Source: an uncultured Bacteroides sp. (GTDB taxonomy: Bacteria > Bacteroidota > Bacteroidia > Bacteroidales > Bacteroidaceae). Taken from it: 64,000 nt of DNA. The stretch is taken from the NCBI RefSeq assembly GCF_902491285.1, contig NZ_CABUHK010000010.1, forward strand, positions 33,976-97,975, given 5' to 3'. This document shows positions 44,572 to 53,612 of this stretch, piece after piece (the stretch's first letter is position 1; each line of letters opens with the position of its first letter). The notes under the pieces were generated by a model. It was not told where the DNA came from and did no database searches. It was given only the letters and a program-made list of their open reading frames with translations. Both the position numbers and the translations under genes were made by a program.

Positions 44572-45333
44572 ATGATACCTAAAATAATTCATTACTGTTG
44601 GTTTGGCGGTAACCCGCTCCCTGAAGATGCGAAGAAATGTATTGCATCGTGGAAAAAATACCTACCTAATTATGAAATAAAGGAGTGGAACGAAAGCAAC
44701 TTCGATGCCAATTGTTGTCCTTATGTGAAAGAGGCATATGAGGCCCAAAAATATGCTTTTGTAAGTGATTATGTACGCTTTTATGTACTTTATCAGGAAG
44801 GGGGACTGTATTTCGATACAGATGTAGAGGTTATAAAGAATATGGATTCTATAATTGTTGCTGGAAATTTCATGGGATTTGAGAAGAGTTTGGCTACGAA
44901 GCAACAAGAAGGTGGGATGAACCCGGTGCCTGGTCTTGGGGTGAACCCAGGGCTCGGTCTTGGAGTGAAATCAGGGCTCGCTTTGTTGGGTGAATTGCTT
45001 GACTTTTACAAAGCAAAAGAGCATTTTGCAATTGAAGACGGTACAGTGGTTGACTACACTACCAACCTGTTGCGAAAGCATGGACTTGTAGAGGAACATC
45101 GCATGCAGAAGGTTGCTGGTATAACGATATATCCGGCTGATTACTTTTGTCCCATGGATTCTACAACAGGTATCACGACTATAACTCAAAATACTGTCTC
45201 TATTCACCATTATTCATGCTCGTGGATAGACCACAATACTCTTAGTTGGCAATTGCATATTCTTAAAAATAAGCTTATCGGCTTGTTGGGTGAAAAATGG
45301 GTAATGAGGATCAGTAGAATATTAAAAAGATAG
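44572..45333 (+). CDS. GT32-like glycosyltransferase with DXD motif (OCH1-type)
   Basis: A capsular glycosyltransferase of the Gly_transf_sug family, 253 aa. Start placed at ATG 44572 (MIPKIIHYCWFGGNPLP); the in-frame ATG at 44563 belongs to the end of the wzy remnant. The DXD metal site is in GGLYFDTDVEVIKNM. VSDYVRFYVLYQEGGLYFD is the family core. An exact tandem of two 24-bp units (44932-44955, 44956-44979; GLGVNPGL then GLGVKSGL) doubles part of a loop near residues 121-136. The C-terminal HHYSCSWID is conserved in the family. Confidence 0.9.
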   Translation: MIPKIIHYCWFGGNPLPEDAKKCIASWKKYLPNYEIKEWNESNFDANCCPYVKEAYEAQKYAFVSDYVRFYVLYQEGGLYFDTDVEVIKNMDSIIVAGNFMGFEKSLATKQQEGGMNPVPGLGVNPGLGLGVKSGLALLGELLDFYKAKEHFAIEDGTVVDYTTNLLRKHGLVEEHRMQKVAGITIYPADYFCPMDSTTGITTITQNTVSIHHYSCSWIDHNTLSWQLHILKNKLIGLLGEKWVMRISRILKR

Positions 45334-45336
45334 CTA

Positions 45337-46137
45337 ATGAGTGAATCACCTCGCATAACTGTTATTATGGGCATATACAATTGTGCCGATACCTTGATTG
45401 AGGCTCTTGAATCATTAGAGGCTCAAACATATAAAAGATTTAAAGTTGTTCTTTGTGATGACGGTTCAAAGGATAATACGTTGGAAGTCGCACAAAAATG
45501 GGCGGAGACGCATCCTAATTATATTGTGATACAGAATGAATACAATATGGGGTTGAATGCTACGTTGAATCATTGTTTGGAGTATGTTGATACGGAGTTT
45601 GTGGCCCGTATGGATGGGGATGATCGATCGCTTCCGCATCGTTTTGAACAAGAGGTTAAGTTCCTTGATGAACATCCTGAATATGCTATAATTAGCGGTC
45701 CGATGTACTATTTTGATGAGCAGGGGGTGTTTATGAGTGGCAAAGGGAGTGGGGTTGTTACTAAACGGGATTTTATAGCTGGTACTCCTTTTTGTCATGC
45801 GCCTTGTATGATACGCAGAGAGGCATATAAGGCTGTAAAGGGATATTCGGTAGATAAAAAACTTTTAAGAATGGAAGATTATCATCTTTGGTTTAAGATG
45901 TATGCGGCTGGATACAGAGGGTATATGCTTGAAGAACCGATATATGAGATGCGTGATGATAGAAATGCTACGGTGAGACGAAATTGGATGACTCGCAAAA
46001 ATGAAGCATATGTGCGATATGTGGGTTATAAGATGCTAAATTTACCATGGTGGGCTTATATATATTGTTTGCGACCTTTGGTTTTGGCTGTTATACCAGC
46101 TTGTTTATATAATTATTTGCATAAGAGAAAAAGATAA
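45337..46137 (+). CDS. Family 2 glycosyltransferase (GT-A)
   Basis: A 266-aa GT2: ITVIMGIYNCADTLIEALES, LCDDGSKDNTLE, VARMDGDDRS (metal site), catalytic-base region MEDYHLWFKMYAAG. Its ATG is 4 bp after the GT32 stop. All family motifs are intact. The C-terminus ends in two short hydrophobic segments and a basic tail (YNYLHKRKR), suggesting membrane association. Confidence 0.93.
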   Translation: MSESPRITVIMGIYNCADTLIEALESLEAQTYKRFKVVLCDDGSKDNTLEVAQKWAETHPNYIVIQNEYNMGLNATLNHCLEYVDTEFVARMDGDDRSLPHRFEQEVKFLDEHPEYAIISGPMYYFDEQGVFMSGKGSGVVTKRDFIAGTPFCHAPCMIRREAYKAVKGYSVDKKLLRMEDYHLWFKMYAAGYRGYMLEEPIYEMRDDRNATVRRNWMTRKNEAYVRYVGYKMLNLPWWAYIYCLRPLVLAVIPACLYNYLHKRKR

Positions 46138-46164
46138 AAGAATTTATTTTTGAGCTAAAGTCGT

Positions 46165-47319
46165 ATGGTTGATTATAATGTAAAAAAGAAATTTTTTATT
46201 ACAACTACCATTCCAATGACATTGGGTTTCTTTAAAGGGCAGTGTAAAACATTAAAGGATATATATGATGTGTGCGCAGTATCTTCACCTCACAAGGAGT
46301 TAATGTCATTTGCTCAACAAGAGGGTATTAGATATAAGGCTTTAAAGATGGAACGGGATATATCATTTTTTAATGATTTATGTGCATTATTTAAGTGGGT
46401 ATGGTTGCTTTCTGTTGAACGGCCTTATGTTGTGCATGCTAACACTCCTAAGGCCTCATTATTGGCAATGGTTGCTGCATGGCTTACATTTCGACCTATA
46501 CGCATATATATGTGTCATGGATTGCGATACCAAGGCTGCACAGGTATGAAACGCAGAATATTGATGGCTATGGAGCGTATATCTTGTTTTTGTGCTAATC
46601 GTGTGATTTGTGTAAGCAATGGAGTACGCGAACAGTTTGCGGAAGATGGTATTTGCTCACTGAATAAGTCGAAGGTCATTATGTATGGTAGTGCAAACGG
46701 TGTAGATACTGAGTATTTTAATCCTGAAATAGTTGATGATTTTGCTGTAAGAACTCAATATAGCATAAAGGATAGTGATTTAGTTTGTGTATTTATAGGT
46801 CGTATGGTACGTGATAAAGGAGTGGAAGAACTGGTAGATGTTGTAACACGGTTGCATAACGATGGCTTTCCTGTAAAATTGTTGATGGTAGGTGGACGCG
46901 AGGAAAAGTTGGATGCTTTATCTGCCCGCATCGAACAATTGATAAAGGATGCTGAATATATTATCGAATGTGGTAGACAATCGGACGTTCGATCATTTAT
47001 CAAGGCTTCTAAATTGCTTGTTCTTCCTTCTTATAGAGAAGGGTTTGGACAAGTGTTGGTGGAGGCGAATTCGCTTGGAATACCTGTAATAGCAAGTAGA
47101 ATCATTGGATGTCAAAATGTAGTAAATGAGAGGGTAAATGGTTTGTTGTGTGAGCCACGGGACAAAGTATCGTTATATAATTGTATGTTTTCTCTTTTTA
47201 GTGATGAAAAACTTTATAAATCAATAAAATTACAATGTAGGCAATACACAATTAGTCACTTTGATAGAAAAATGGTAACAAAGGTGTATATTCAATATTA
47301 TGCTTCGCTTTTGCAATAG
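46165..47319 (+). CDS. Family 4 glycosyltransferase (GT-B)
   Basis: A 384-aa GT4: FFITTTIPMTLGFFKGQ at the N-terminus, VVHANTPKASLLAMVAA, YMCHGLRYQGCTGMKRR, donor half CVFIGRMVRDKGVEELV and EGFGQVLVEANSLGIPVIAS (E-x7-E). It resembles transferases that add a deoxy-amino sugar or GalNAc (PglA/WbpX-type), by motif only. It is the last transferase before a 189-bp gap holding a sugar-transferase remnant. Confidence 0.93.
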   Translation: MVDYNVKKKFFITTTIPMTLGFFKGQCKTLKDIYDVCAVSSPHKELMSFAQQEGIRYKALKMERDISFFNDLCALFKWVWLLSVERPYVVHANTPKASLLAMVAAWLTFRPIRIYMCHGLRYQGCTGMKRRILMAMERISCFCANRVICVSNGVREQFAEDGICSLNKSKVIMYGSANGVDTEYFNPEIVDDFAVRTQYSIKDSDLVCVFIGRMVRDKGVEELVDVVTRLHNDGFPVKLLMVGGREEKLDALSARIEQLIKDAEYIIECGRQSDVRSFIKASKLLVLPSYREGFGQVLVEANSLGIPVIASRIIGCQNVVNERVNGLLCEPRDKVSLYNCMFSLFSDEKLYKSIKLQCRQYTISHFDRKMVTKVYIQYYASLLQ

Positions 47320-47329
47320 TAAATATAGT

Positions 47330-47479
47330 GTTGAGTATTCTGCTTTTCAGGAACGTCTCGGCAGAGAATGTGAAATTTTTAGAATTATCAAATTTAAAAT
47401 TATGACTAACGAACATGACATTCATGGTAACTTGCCTCAGATGATAGATTGTTATCTATTGTTGTTTAATAGAAAATGA
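47330..47479 (+). pseudogene. Fragment of a second initiating sugar transferase (WcaJ/WcfS-like)
   Basis: Fifty open codons read SAFQERLGRECEIFRIIKF followed by KIMTNEHDIHGNLP before degenerating to a TGA at 47477-47479. This matches FFLQERPGLHGKIFKIVKF and KTMNERRDASGKLLP of the intact transferase at 48530, and even more closely the family consensus (FKTMTNERD). The N-terminal TM segment and the catalytic C-terminal half are missing. It is a relic of an earlier locus version, left at the junction before the biosynthetic block. Confidence 0.8.
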
Positions 47480-47508
47480 TAATTGGTAGAATAAATAAAA
47501 AATAAAGG

Positions 47509-48528
47509 ATGAAAACAGTAATAGTTTTTGGTGCTACAGGAAATTTAGGAGCTTATGTGTCAGTCCATCTGAAATCTATAGGATATGATGTGATTGCTGT
47601 CGGACATCGTAAAGATGATAATGGTTTTTTTACTTCAAAAGGTATGAGGTATTACTCAGTAGATATAACAAAGCCTGCAGAGTTTAGACAATTGCCTATA
47701 AAGAATATTTATTGTGTGGCTCATTTTGCAGGAGAGTTACCTTCCCGTTATTCTTTTCATGCTAGTGAGCTCGTTCAGTCGATCACCATCGGAACACTTA
47801 ATGTTTTAGAATATATGCGTTCATGCGGTTGTAAGAAAATAATTTTCCCGCAGACCCCTTCTGATATGTGTAAGTATCACAATAATGGCTCTATTATACC
47901 AGTAGATGCTCCTCGTCATTTTCCGCTTACTGGTGATCATAGTATATATACTATTGCTAAAAATGCGGCAGTGGATCTTATAGAGCATTATCATGCGGAA
48001 TATGGATTCAGCCGTTTCATATTGCGTTTCTTCACAATCTATCAATATCATCCCAACGCTTACCACTATCGCGATTTCCAGTTTCATCTTATGCCATATC
48101 GTATGCTTATGGATCGGGCCTCAAAAAGTCTTCCGATTGAAATATGGGGCAACTGTAAGAAGGCAAAGGAAATGGTGTATATCAAGGATTTTGTTCGCGT
48201 AGTGGAGAAATGTGTTGAGTCTGACAAAGAAGGTGGTATGTATAATGTTGGTAATGGATGGCAAGTATCGTTGGAGGAACAGATAAAAGGTATCATAGAG
48301 GTGTTTTCTCCCAAAGATAATCCTTCTAAGATCATTTATTGTCCCGAAAAAACGGATCCTTTGGAGAATGCCTTTGATGTGAGTAAGACGTTCTGTGAGC
48401 TTGATTATAAGCCTGAATTCAGTTATATTGACCAACTTCGGGATTTTAAGAAAGAAATGGAAGAGGAGCCTATGGCTCAGTTATGGGGCGTAAAGACTGA
48501 TTATCCCAAGAACTGTAAAAATAGATAA
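47509..48528 (+). CDS. NAD-dependent epimerase/dehydratase (extended SDR)
   Basis: A nucleotide-sugar or related SDR enzyme of 339 aa. NAD-binding VFGATGNLGAYVSVHL at the start; active-site Tyr-Lys in HSIYTIAKNAAVDLI (YxxxK). KKAKEMVYIKDFVRVVEKC and GGMYNVGNG match the substrate-side motifs of the epimerase family. A ribosome-binding-like AAAGG precedes the ATG. It opens the block of small-molecule genes (SDR, sugar transferase, PLP decarboxylase, ATP-grasp, DegT), which are spaced 1-70 bp apart. The substrate cannot be assigned. Confidence 0.88.
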   Translation: MKTVIVFGATGNLGAYVSVHLKSIGYDVIAVGHRKDDNGFFTSKGMRYYSVDITKPAEFRQLPIKNIYCVAHFAGELPSRYSFHASELVQSITIGTLNVLEYMRSCGCKKIIFPQTPSDMCKYHNNGSIIPVDAPRHFPLTGDHSIYTIAKNAAVDLIEHYHAEYGFSRFILRFFTIYQYHPNAYHYRDFQFHLMPYRMLMDRASKSLPIEIWGNCKKAKEMVYIKDFVRVVEKCVESDKEGGMYNVGNGWQVSLEEQIKGIIEVFSPKDNPSKIIYCPEKTDPLENAFDVSKTFCELDYKPEFSYIDQLRDFKKEMEEEPMAQLWGVKTDYPKNCKNR

Positions 48529-48529
48529 G

Positions 48530-49147
48530 ATGTACGCACATTTTTTTAAACGTATAATAGACTTTTCAATAGCATTGGTAGTCCTTCTGCTTATCAGTCC
48601 TGTTCTGTTAATAATTACGATTCTCCTTTACGTTTTCAATGAGGGGGCTGGAGCATTTTTTCTGCAAGAACGTCCGGGATTGCATGGAAAGATATTTAAG
48701 ATTGTAAAATTTAAGACAATGAATGAACGCAGGGATGCATCTGGTAAACTTCTTCCGGATGTACAGCGTATCACTAAGTTTGGTCGGTTTATCCGGAATA
48801 CATCTCTTGACGAACTTCCGCAGTTGATTAATGTGCTAAAAGGTGATATGGCGCTTATTGGTCCTCGTCCGTTGCTGGTTAAATATCTTCCCCTTTATAG
48901 TAAAGAGCAAATGCGCCGTCACGATGTCCGTCCTGGTATATCCGGTTGGGCGCAGTGTCAGGGACGTAACTCCCTTTCGTGGACTGAGAAGTTTGTATTG
49001 GACGTATGGTATGTGGATCATATATCGTTGATGACTGATTTAAAGGTAATTTTCGTTACTATGAAAAAGGTGCTATGTCGTGAAGATATAAATACCTCTG
49101 ATGCGAGTGCAACAGTTACAATGGAAGAATTCAATGGTTATAACTGA
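48530..49147 (+). CDS. Initiating undecaprenyl-phosphate sugar phosphotransferase (WcfS/PglC-like)
   Basis: Transfers the first sugar-1-phosphate to undecaprenyl phosphate. The 205-aa protein is the short monotopic PglC/WcfS form, with one N-terminal re-entrant helix (KRIIDFSIALVVLLLISPVL). Core motifs are KFKTMNERRD, TSLDELPQLINVLKGDMALI (catalytic Asp-Glu pair), GPRPLL and RPGISGWAQCQGRNSLSW. It begins 1 bp after the SDR gene. In B. fragilis PSA the equivalent pair WcfR/WcfS makes and transfers an acetamido-amino-trideoxy galactose. The FlaA1-type dehydratase and DegT enzyme here fit the same route. Confidence 0.94.
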   Translation: MYAHFFKRIIDFSIALVVLLLISPVLLIITILLYVFNEGAGAFFLQERPGLHGKIFKIVKFKTMNERRDASGKLLPDVQRITKFGRFIRNTSLDELPQLINVLKGDMALIGPRPLLVKYLPLYSKEQMRRHDVRPGISGWAQCQGRNSLSWTEKFVLDVWYVDHISLMTDLKVIFVTMKKVLCREDINTSDASATVTMEEFNGYN

Positions 49148-49160
49148 ATAATACAGTAGA

Positions 49161-50351
49161 ATGGATAAGATATTGACAAGTACATTACAAACGCCTTGCT
49201 TTTTATTGGATGAGAAAGAGTTAGGTAGGGGAATTAGCGGGTTTTACCGTTCACTGAAGAGGCGCTTTGCGCATTGTGTTGTTGGATATTCGGTGAAGAC
49301 AAATTCGCTACCGTATGCAATAGCAAAAGCTAAGGATTTTGGCTGTTTCGCAGAGGTCGTTTCGGATGATGAACTGGATTTGGCTTTAGAATGCGGTTAT
49401 AAAATGAATGAAATTGTATTCAATGGTCCCATGAAGTCCAAGGTACGATTCCTTGATGCTTTAAAAGGTGGCGCAACGGTTAATATTGAAACTCACCGTG
49501 AATTAGAGTGGTTAAAGGAGTTACCTTCTGATGGTTTTTATAAAATAGGCATACGTCTCAATGTTAACATTTCAGATGTGTCTTTAGAAGATGCTGATGG
49601 TGAAAATGATTTCAGTCGTTTTGGGTTTAATGATACAACAGAAGAGTTTGCCTATGCTATTGAATCAATAAGGAATATTCCTCAAATGAAATTGGTGGGA
49701 TTACATATTCATCGAACTTGTCATAGCAGAAGCGTTAGATTCTATAAAAGGTCTGTTGCTTATGCTGCAAGTGTAATAAAGAAGTATCATCTGAATCTTG
49801 ATTACCTTGATGTTGGAGGAGGATATTATGGTATTTTCCGTAATGCTCCCACCTTCGACGATTATGTGACAGCAATCTATGAGTCTCTTCAGAAACAAGG
49901 TCTGGAGAAACTTGCAATTATCGTGGAACCGGGTAATGCACTGACCGCTTCGGCTTTTACTTATTATTCGCAGGTGATAGATGTGAAACAATTGCCGGAT
50001 TGTCGGATATTGACAACGGACGGAACACGTAATGATATAGATCCCTTTTTTCATAAGAATGGATATATGACAGAGATAAACCGTGCGAATGAGTCAGGAC
50101 AGGTTGTTCCGTTACAAATAGTGGCGGGTGCTACTTGCTTGGAGTACGACCAATTGTTCAGGTTAGAAAATCAACAGGAAATAAAGGTTGGAGATGTGAT
50201 CGAATACAAGAATGTAGGTGCCTACACTTTATCGTTAACACCAATGTTTATCAACTATTTCCCAAGAGTATATTCACTTTCTTCTGATGGTCTGAAACTT
50301 GTTCGTGATAAATGGACAGCAAAGGAATACATACAAAAATCAAATATATAA
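49161..50351 (+). CDS. Fold-type III PLP decarboxylase (diaminopimelate/ornithine decarboxylase family)
   Basis: A PLP enzyme of 396 aa. The Schiff-base Lys is in VGYSVKTNSLP (K46). The phosphate-binding glycines are in LDVGGGYYG, and EPGNALTAS aligns with EPGR of the family. The C-terminal GATCLEYDQLF corresponds to the GPxCxSxD dimer active-site motif, with Cys and Asp kept. Several residues that hold the distal carboxylate in true LysA differ (EPGNAL instead of EPGRS), so the substrate is probably not diaminopimelate. It precedes an ATP-grasp ligase by 5 bp. It may produce an amine from an amino acid for attachment to the polysaccharide. Confidence 0.85.
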   Translation: MDKILTSTLQTPCFLLDEKELGRGISGFYRSLKRRFAHCVVGYSVKTNSLPYAIAKAKDFGCFAEVVSDDELDLALECGYKMNEIVFNGPMKSKVRFLDALKGGATVNIETHRELEWLKELPSDGFYKIGIRLNVNISDVSLEDADGENDFSRFGFNDTTEEFAYAIESIRNIPQMKLVGLHIHRTCHSRSVRFYKRSVAYAASVIKKYHLNLDYLDVGGGYYGIFRNAPTFDDYVTAIYESLQKQGLEKLAIIVEPGNALTASAFTYYSQVIDVKQLPDCRILTTDGTRNDIDPFFHKNGYMTEINRANESGQVVPLQIVAGATCLEYDQLFRLENQQEIKVGDVIEYKNVGAYTLSLTPMFINYFPRVYSLSSDGLKLVRDKWTAKEYIQKSNI

Positions 50352-50356
50352 ATCCA

Positions 50357-51364
50357 ATGAAATCTAGTATTTTGTTTAGTAGTGCTGGACGGCGTGGTCG
50401 CTTGCTCCGTAACGCACAAGAATCAATCGGCTCAAAATGTGATATCAATGCAACCGATAATAACGCAACGGCTCCTGCACTGTACTTTGCGACAAACGAA
50501 TATGTTGTTCCGTGTATCAATGCTCCCGAGTATGTTGACACGCTACTTGATATCTGCAAAAAAGCCAATGTAAAAGCTATAACCACTCTTATTGACCCAG
50601 AGATTGAGGTCCTTTCTGCAAACCGTGAGAAATTCTTGGAGGCCGGCGTGTTGCCGCTCTGTCCTGCTGACGAGATTACTGCCCGTTGCTGTTTTGATAA
50701 GTATGAGATGTTCAAATATCTCACAGAGAAAGGTATTCCTACTCCGTTGACCTATCACGACTTTGATGAATTTAAGAAAGGGGTAACTGAAGGTAAAATA
50801 TCTTTTCCTATATTCATGAAACCTATTTGTGGTAGTGGTAGTGTGGGGGCTCATAAAGTGAATACTATGGAGCAGGCTGAGGCTGATTGGTTCTCCGGCG
50901 AACATGATTACATTATTCAGGAGTTGATGACTGGAGGAGACTGTGATGCAGATGTTTATGTAGATGCTATTAGCCATAAGGCTGTTGCGGCTTTCTTAAA
51001 ACGTAAGATTGAAACTCGTATCGGAGGGGCTAGTAAAACAATTTCTTACAAAGATCCGGTGTTATTCGCTTTTATTGAGAAGATCGCTTCTGTGTTCAAG
51101 TTTTGTGGTCCGCTTGATATGGACTTTTTTATTAAAGACGGTCAGTATTATTTATCGGAAGTAAATCCTCGTTTTGGTGGTGCTTATTTACATGCGTATG
51201 GGGCAGGTGTTGATTTCTTCCCTCTTATTTGGAACAATATGAATGGGATAGAGAATGAATCTCAGATCGGTCAGTATGACGAAGATGTTCTTATGCTGAT
51301 GTACGATGATGTGGTCATACGAAAGAAATCTGAATTGGTTAATGACAATTTCTCAATATTGTAA
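50357..51364 (+). CDS. ATP-grasp ligase (CarB-like)
   Basis: Start placed at ATG 50357 (MKSSILFSSAGRRGRLLRNA), 5 bp after the decarboxylase stop; an upstream in-frame ATG would overlap it. In its 335 aa there is an N-terminal pre-ATP-grasp domain and then an ATP-grasp fold with FPIFMKPICGSGSVGAHKV (ATP-binding Lys), DYIIQELMTGGDCDADVYVD, and metal-binding LDMDFFIKDGQYYLSEVNPR. Such enzymes join a carboxylate to an amine through an acyl phosphate. In capsule loci they are candidates for amidating an amino sugar or uronic acid with an amino acid or amine. The partner substrates are inferred only. Confidence 0.88.
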   Translation: MKSSILFSSAGRRGRLLRNAQESIGSKCDINATDNNATAPALYFATNEYVVPCINAPEYVDTLLDICKKANVKAITTLIDPEIEVLSANREKFLEAGVLPLCPADEITARCCFDKYEMFKYLTEKGIPTPLTYHDFDEFKKGVTEGKISFPIFMKPICGSGSVGAHKVNTMEQAEADWFSGEHDYIIQELMTGGDCDADVYVDAISHKAVAAFLKRKIETRIGGASKTISYKDPVLFAFIEKIASVFKFCGPLDMDFFIKDGQYYLSEVNPRFGGAYLHAYGAGVDFFPLIWNNMNGIENESQIGQYDEDVLMLMYDDVVIRKKSELVNDNFSIL

Positions 51365-51434
51365 AATCAAATTTGGAATAGAGTTATCTCCTATCTTTAA
51401 TAGATAGGAGAGTAGTAACAATTTGAATAAGATT

Positions 51435-52700
51435 ATGGGTTATATTCCTGAAAAAACAATTTATCTCTGTCTTGCTCACATGAGCGAAGACGGAATTGAA
51501 CAGAAATACGTAAAGGAAGCATTTGATACCAACTGGGTGGTTCCTTTGGGACCTAACGTAAATGCTTTCGAAGAAGATTTGAAGAACTTTGTAGGTGGAC
51601 AGAATGAGGTTGTTGCACTTTCGGCAGGTACGGCAGCAGTTCATTTGGCATTGATTGGCTGTGGGGTTCAGGCGGGTGATGAAGTATTGGTACAAAGCTT
51701 TACCTTTTGTGCTTCATCGCATCCGATAACTTATCTTGGTGCAAAGCCTGTGTTTATTGGCTCCGAAAAGGATACTTGGAACATGGATCCGATATTATTA
51801 GAGGAGGCTATAAAAGATCGTATTGCCAAAACCGGTAAGAAACCGAAGGCTATTGTTCCTGTGGCACTTTATGGTATGCCTTACGATTGCGAAAAAATCA
51901 TGGAGATTGCAAACAAATATGAGATTCCAGTTGTTGAGGATGCCGCAGAGGGATTTGGTAGCAAATTTGATGGTAAGGTGTTGGGTACCTTTGGAAAGTT
52001 TGGTGTGTTGTCATTTAACGGCAACAAGATGATTACCACTTCCGGCGGTGGTGCTTTGATTTGCCGGAATCTTGAGGATAAAAATACCATTATGTGGTAT
52101 GCTACTCAGGCTCGTGACGCTTATCCTTACTATCAGCATACGGCTATCGGTTATAATTATCGTATGAGCAATATTTGTGCCGGTATTGGTCGTGGTCAAA
52201 TGACTGTTGCAGATGCGCATATTGCCCACCACAAGCATGTTCAGGCATTATATGAGGAACTGCTGAAGGATGTGGAAGGTATTCATATCCACAAGCAGCC
52301 TGTGGATTCACGCTATGATTCTAACTTTTGGTTATGTACGGCCACTATTGACTCTGATGTAAGGATTGTGGGTCAGGAGAATGCTTATAAGGAAGTTATT
52401 AAAACGGCTGTAGGTGGTGCTGCGGGTGTGATTAAGGCTGTAGATAGTGCCACGACTGATTGTCAGCCTAATGCGAATGTGGAGGCACTCCGTGTATTCA
52501 TGCTTTCCAAGAGGATTGAGGCACGTCCTGTATGGAAGCCGATGCATAAGCAGCCGGTCTATGCGGATGTTCCTTTCTATACGAACGGAGTAGAAGAGGA
52601 AATCTTCAAAGTTGGATTTTGCCTTCCTGCCGGACCGTATGTGACTGATGATGATGTACGTTACATCGTAGAGAAAATAAAAGAAGCGATTGTGAAATAA
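51435..52700 (+). CDS. DegT/DnrJ/EryC1 sugar aminotransferase (WcfR/PglE-like)
   Basis: PLP aminotransferase of 421 aa predicted to convert UDP-4-keto-6-deoxy-HexNAc to the 4-amino sugar. Start at ATG 51435 (MGYIPEKTIYLCLAHMS); a TTG at 51423 is not needed. SAGTAAVHLAL, VVEDAAEGFGSKFDG (PLP-ring Asp) and LSFNGNKMITTSGGG (Schiff-base Lys198) are intact. It closes the capsule operon. Its natural partners are the FlaA1-type dehydratase at 26215 and the small sugar transferase at 48530. The product stereochemistry (galacto- versus gluco-) cannot be read. Confidence 0.94.
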   Translation: MGYIPEKTIYLCLAHMSEDGIEQKYVKEAFDTNWVVPLGPNVNAFEEDLKNFVGGQNEVVALSAGTAAVHLALIGCGVQAGDEVLVQSFTFCASSHPITYLGAKPVFIGSEKDTWNMDPILLEEAIKDRIAKTGKKPKAIVPVALYGMPYDCEKIMEIANKYEIPVVEDAAEGFGSKFDGKVLGTFGKFGVLSFNGNKMITTSGGGALICRNLEDKNTIMWYATQARDAYPYYQHTAIGYNYRMSNICAGIGRGQMTVADAHIAHHKHVQALYEELLKDVEGIHIHKQPVDSRYDSNFWLCTATIDSDVRIVGQENAYKEVIKTAVGGAAGVIKAVDSATTDCQPNANVEALRVFMLSKRIEARPVWKPMHKQPVYADVPFYTNGVEEEIFKVGFCLPAGPYVTDDDVRYIVEKIKEAIVK

Positions 52701-52884
52701 TAGTCGGGTCATTAATATTATAAGCAAGAGAATATGTGGAAGAATATCAAAGAAATATGTAGGTCCCTGAACTCATGATATATTCATGAATTCCCTGCAT
52801 TATATGAGTTGGGAAGAATACAGCGGTATATTCCTGACTTATCCCCTCATATTGGTGTAAAAACCGATATGTGTTTGTATGTGA

Positions 52885-52920
52885 AATATATCAACTGTCT
52901 GTGAAGATAGTTGATATATT
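52885..52920 (+). terminator. Stem-loop after the capsule operon
   Basis: A perfect 12-bp inverted repeat AATATATCAACT (52885-52896 with 52909-52920) and a 12-nt loop, followed by only a weak T-stretch. It lies 185 bp after the last capsule gene. The rest of 52701-52980 shows nothing else. It is a possible terminator, or a leader structure for the downstream regulator. Confidence 0.45.
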
Positions 52921-52959
52921 AGTTTTAGGGGGTATATCGTAGAATCCGATATTTTTTCG

Positions 52960-52967
52960 TAGCTTTG
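52960..52967 (+). promoter_or_regulatory. -7 element upstream of the Crp-like regulator
   Basis: TAGCTTTG matches TAnnTTTG and lies 14 bp before the first ATG (52981). The leader would be very short, so translation may start at the second ATG, 52996. No clear -33 TTTG. Confidence 0.45.
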
Positions 52968-52980
52968 TGACAACTAATAT

Positions 52981-53559
52981 ATGGACTCCTCTTCAATGAA
53001 AAACATCATTAGTAAAATCAGGCAAATTTATCCGGTTTCTGACGAAGCGCTTCAGGCATTACAGGAGAATATGCAGCTTCGTTATTATCCCAAAAACACT
53101 TATATCGTTCAATCGGGCGTAACAGACCGTTTGGTTTATTTTATAGAAGAAGGCGTTGCCCGTTCCGTATTTCATCACAATGGGCAGGACACTACTACCT
53201 GGTTCAGCCAGGAAGGTGACGTGACTTTCGGTATGGATTCGTTATACTACAAACAGCCATCGATAGAGAGCATTGAAACTCTTACGGATTGCCAAATCTA
53301 TGTTATCCATATAGATAAGCTGAACGCCCTTTATGAAACATATATTGATATAGCCAACTGGGGAAGAATCCTGCACCAGGATGTGAACAAGGAACTCAGT
53401 CATATGTTTGTGGAAAGGCTTCAGCTCTCGCCCAAGGAACGTTACGAACAGTTTAACCGGCGATATCCCGGGCTGATAAACCGGGTGAAGTTGAAGTATG
53501 TAGCCGCTTTCCTGGGTATTTCCATTTATACGCTCAGCCGGGTACGTGCTATAAAATAG
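52981..53559 (+). CDS. Crp/Fnr-family transcription regulator
   Basis: A 192-aa regulator. The cyclic-nucleotide-binding-like beta barrel spans about residues 20-125 (YYPKNTYIVQSGVTDRLVYF; TTWFSQEGDVTFGMDSLY), joined by a long helix to a short HTH (LKYVAAFLGISIYTLSRVRA). The cAMP-contacting Arg/Ser pair of true CRP is not evident, so a ligand is uncertain. Two starts are possible (52981 or 52996). It stands alone with its own -7 element and need not control the capsule locus. Confidence 0.88.
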   Translation: MDSSSMKNIISKIRQIYPVSDEALQALQENMQLRYYPKNTYIVQSGVTDRLVYFIEEGVARSVFHHNGQDTTTWFSQEGDVTFGMDSLYYKQPSIESIETLTDCQIYVIHIDKLNALYETYIDIANWGRILHQDVNKELSHMFVERLQLSPKERYEQFNRRYPGLINRVKLKYVAAFLGISIYTLSRVRAIK

Positions 53560-53612
53560 CAGATTGCCGGTCTTTTTTGCTTTTGAGCAAAAGAACTTCG
53601 TTCGGTAAGCTG

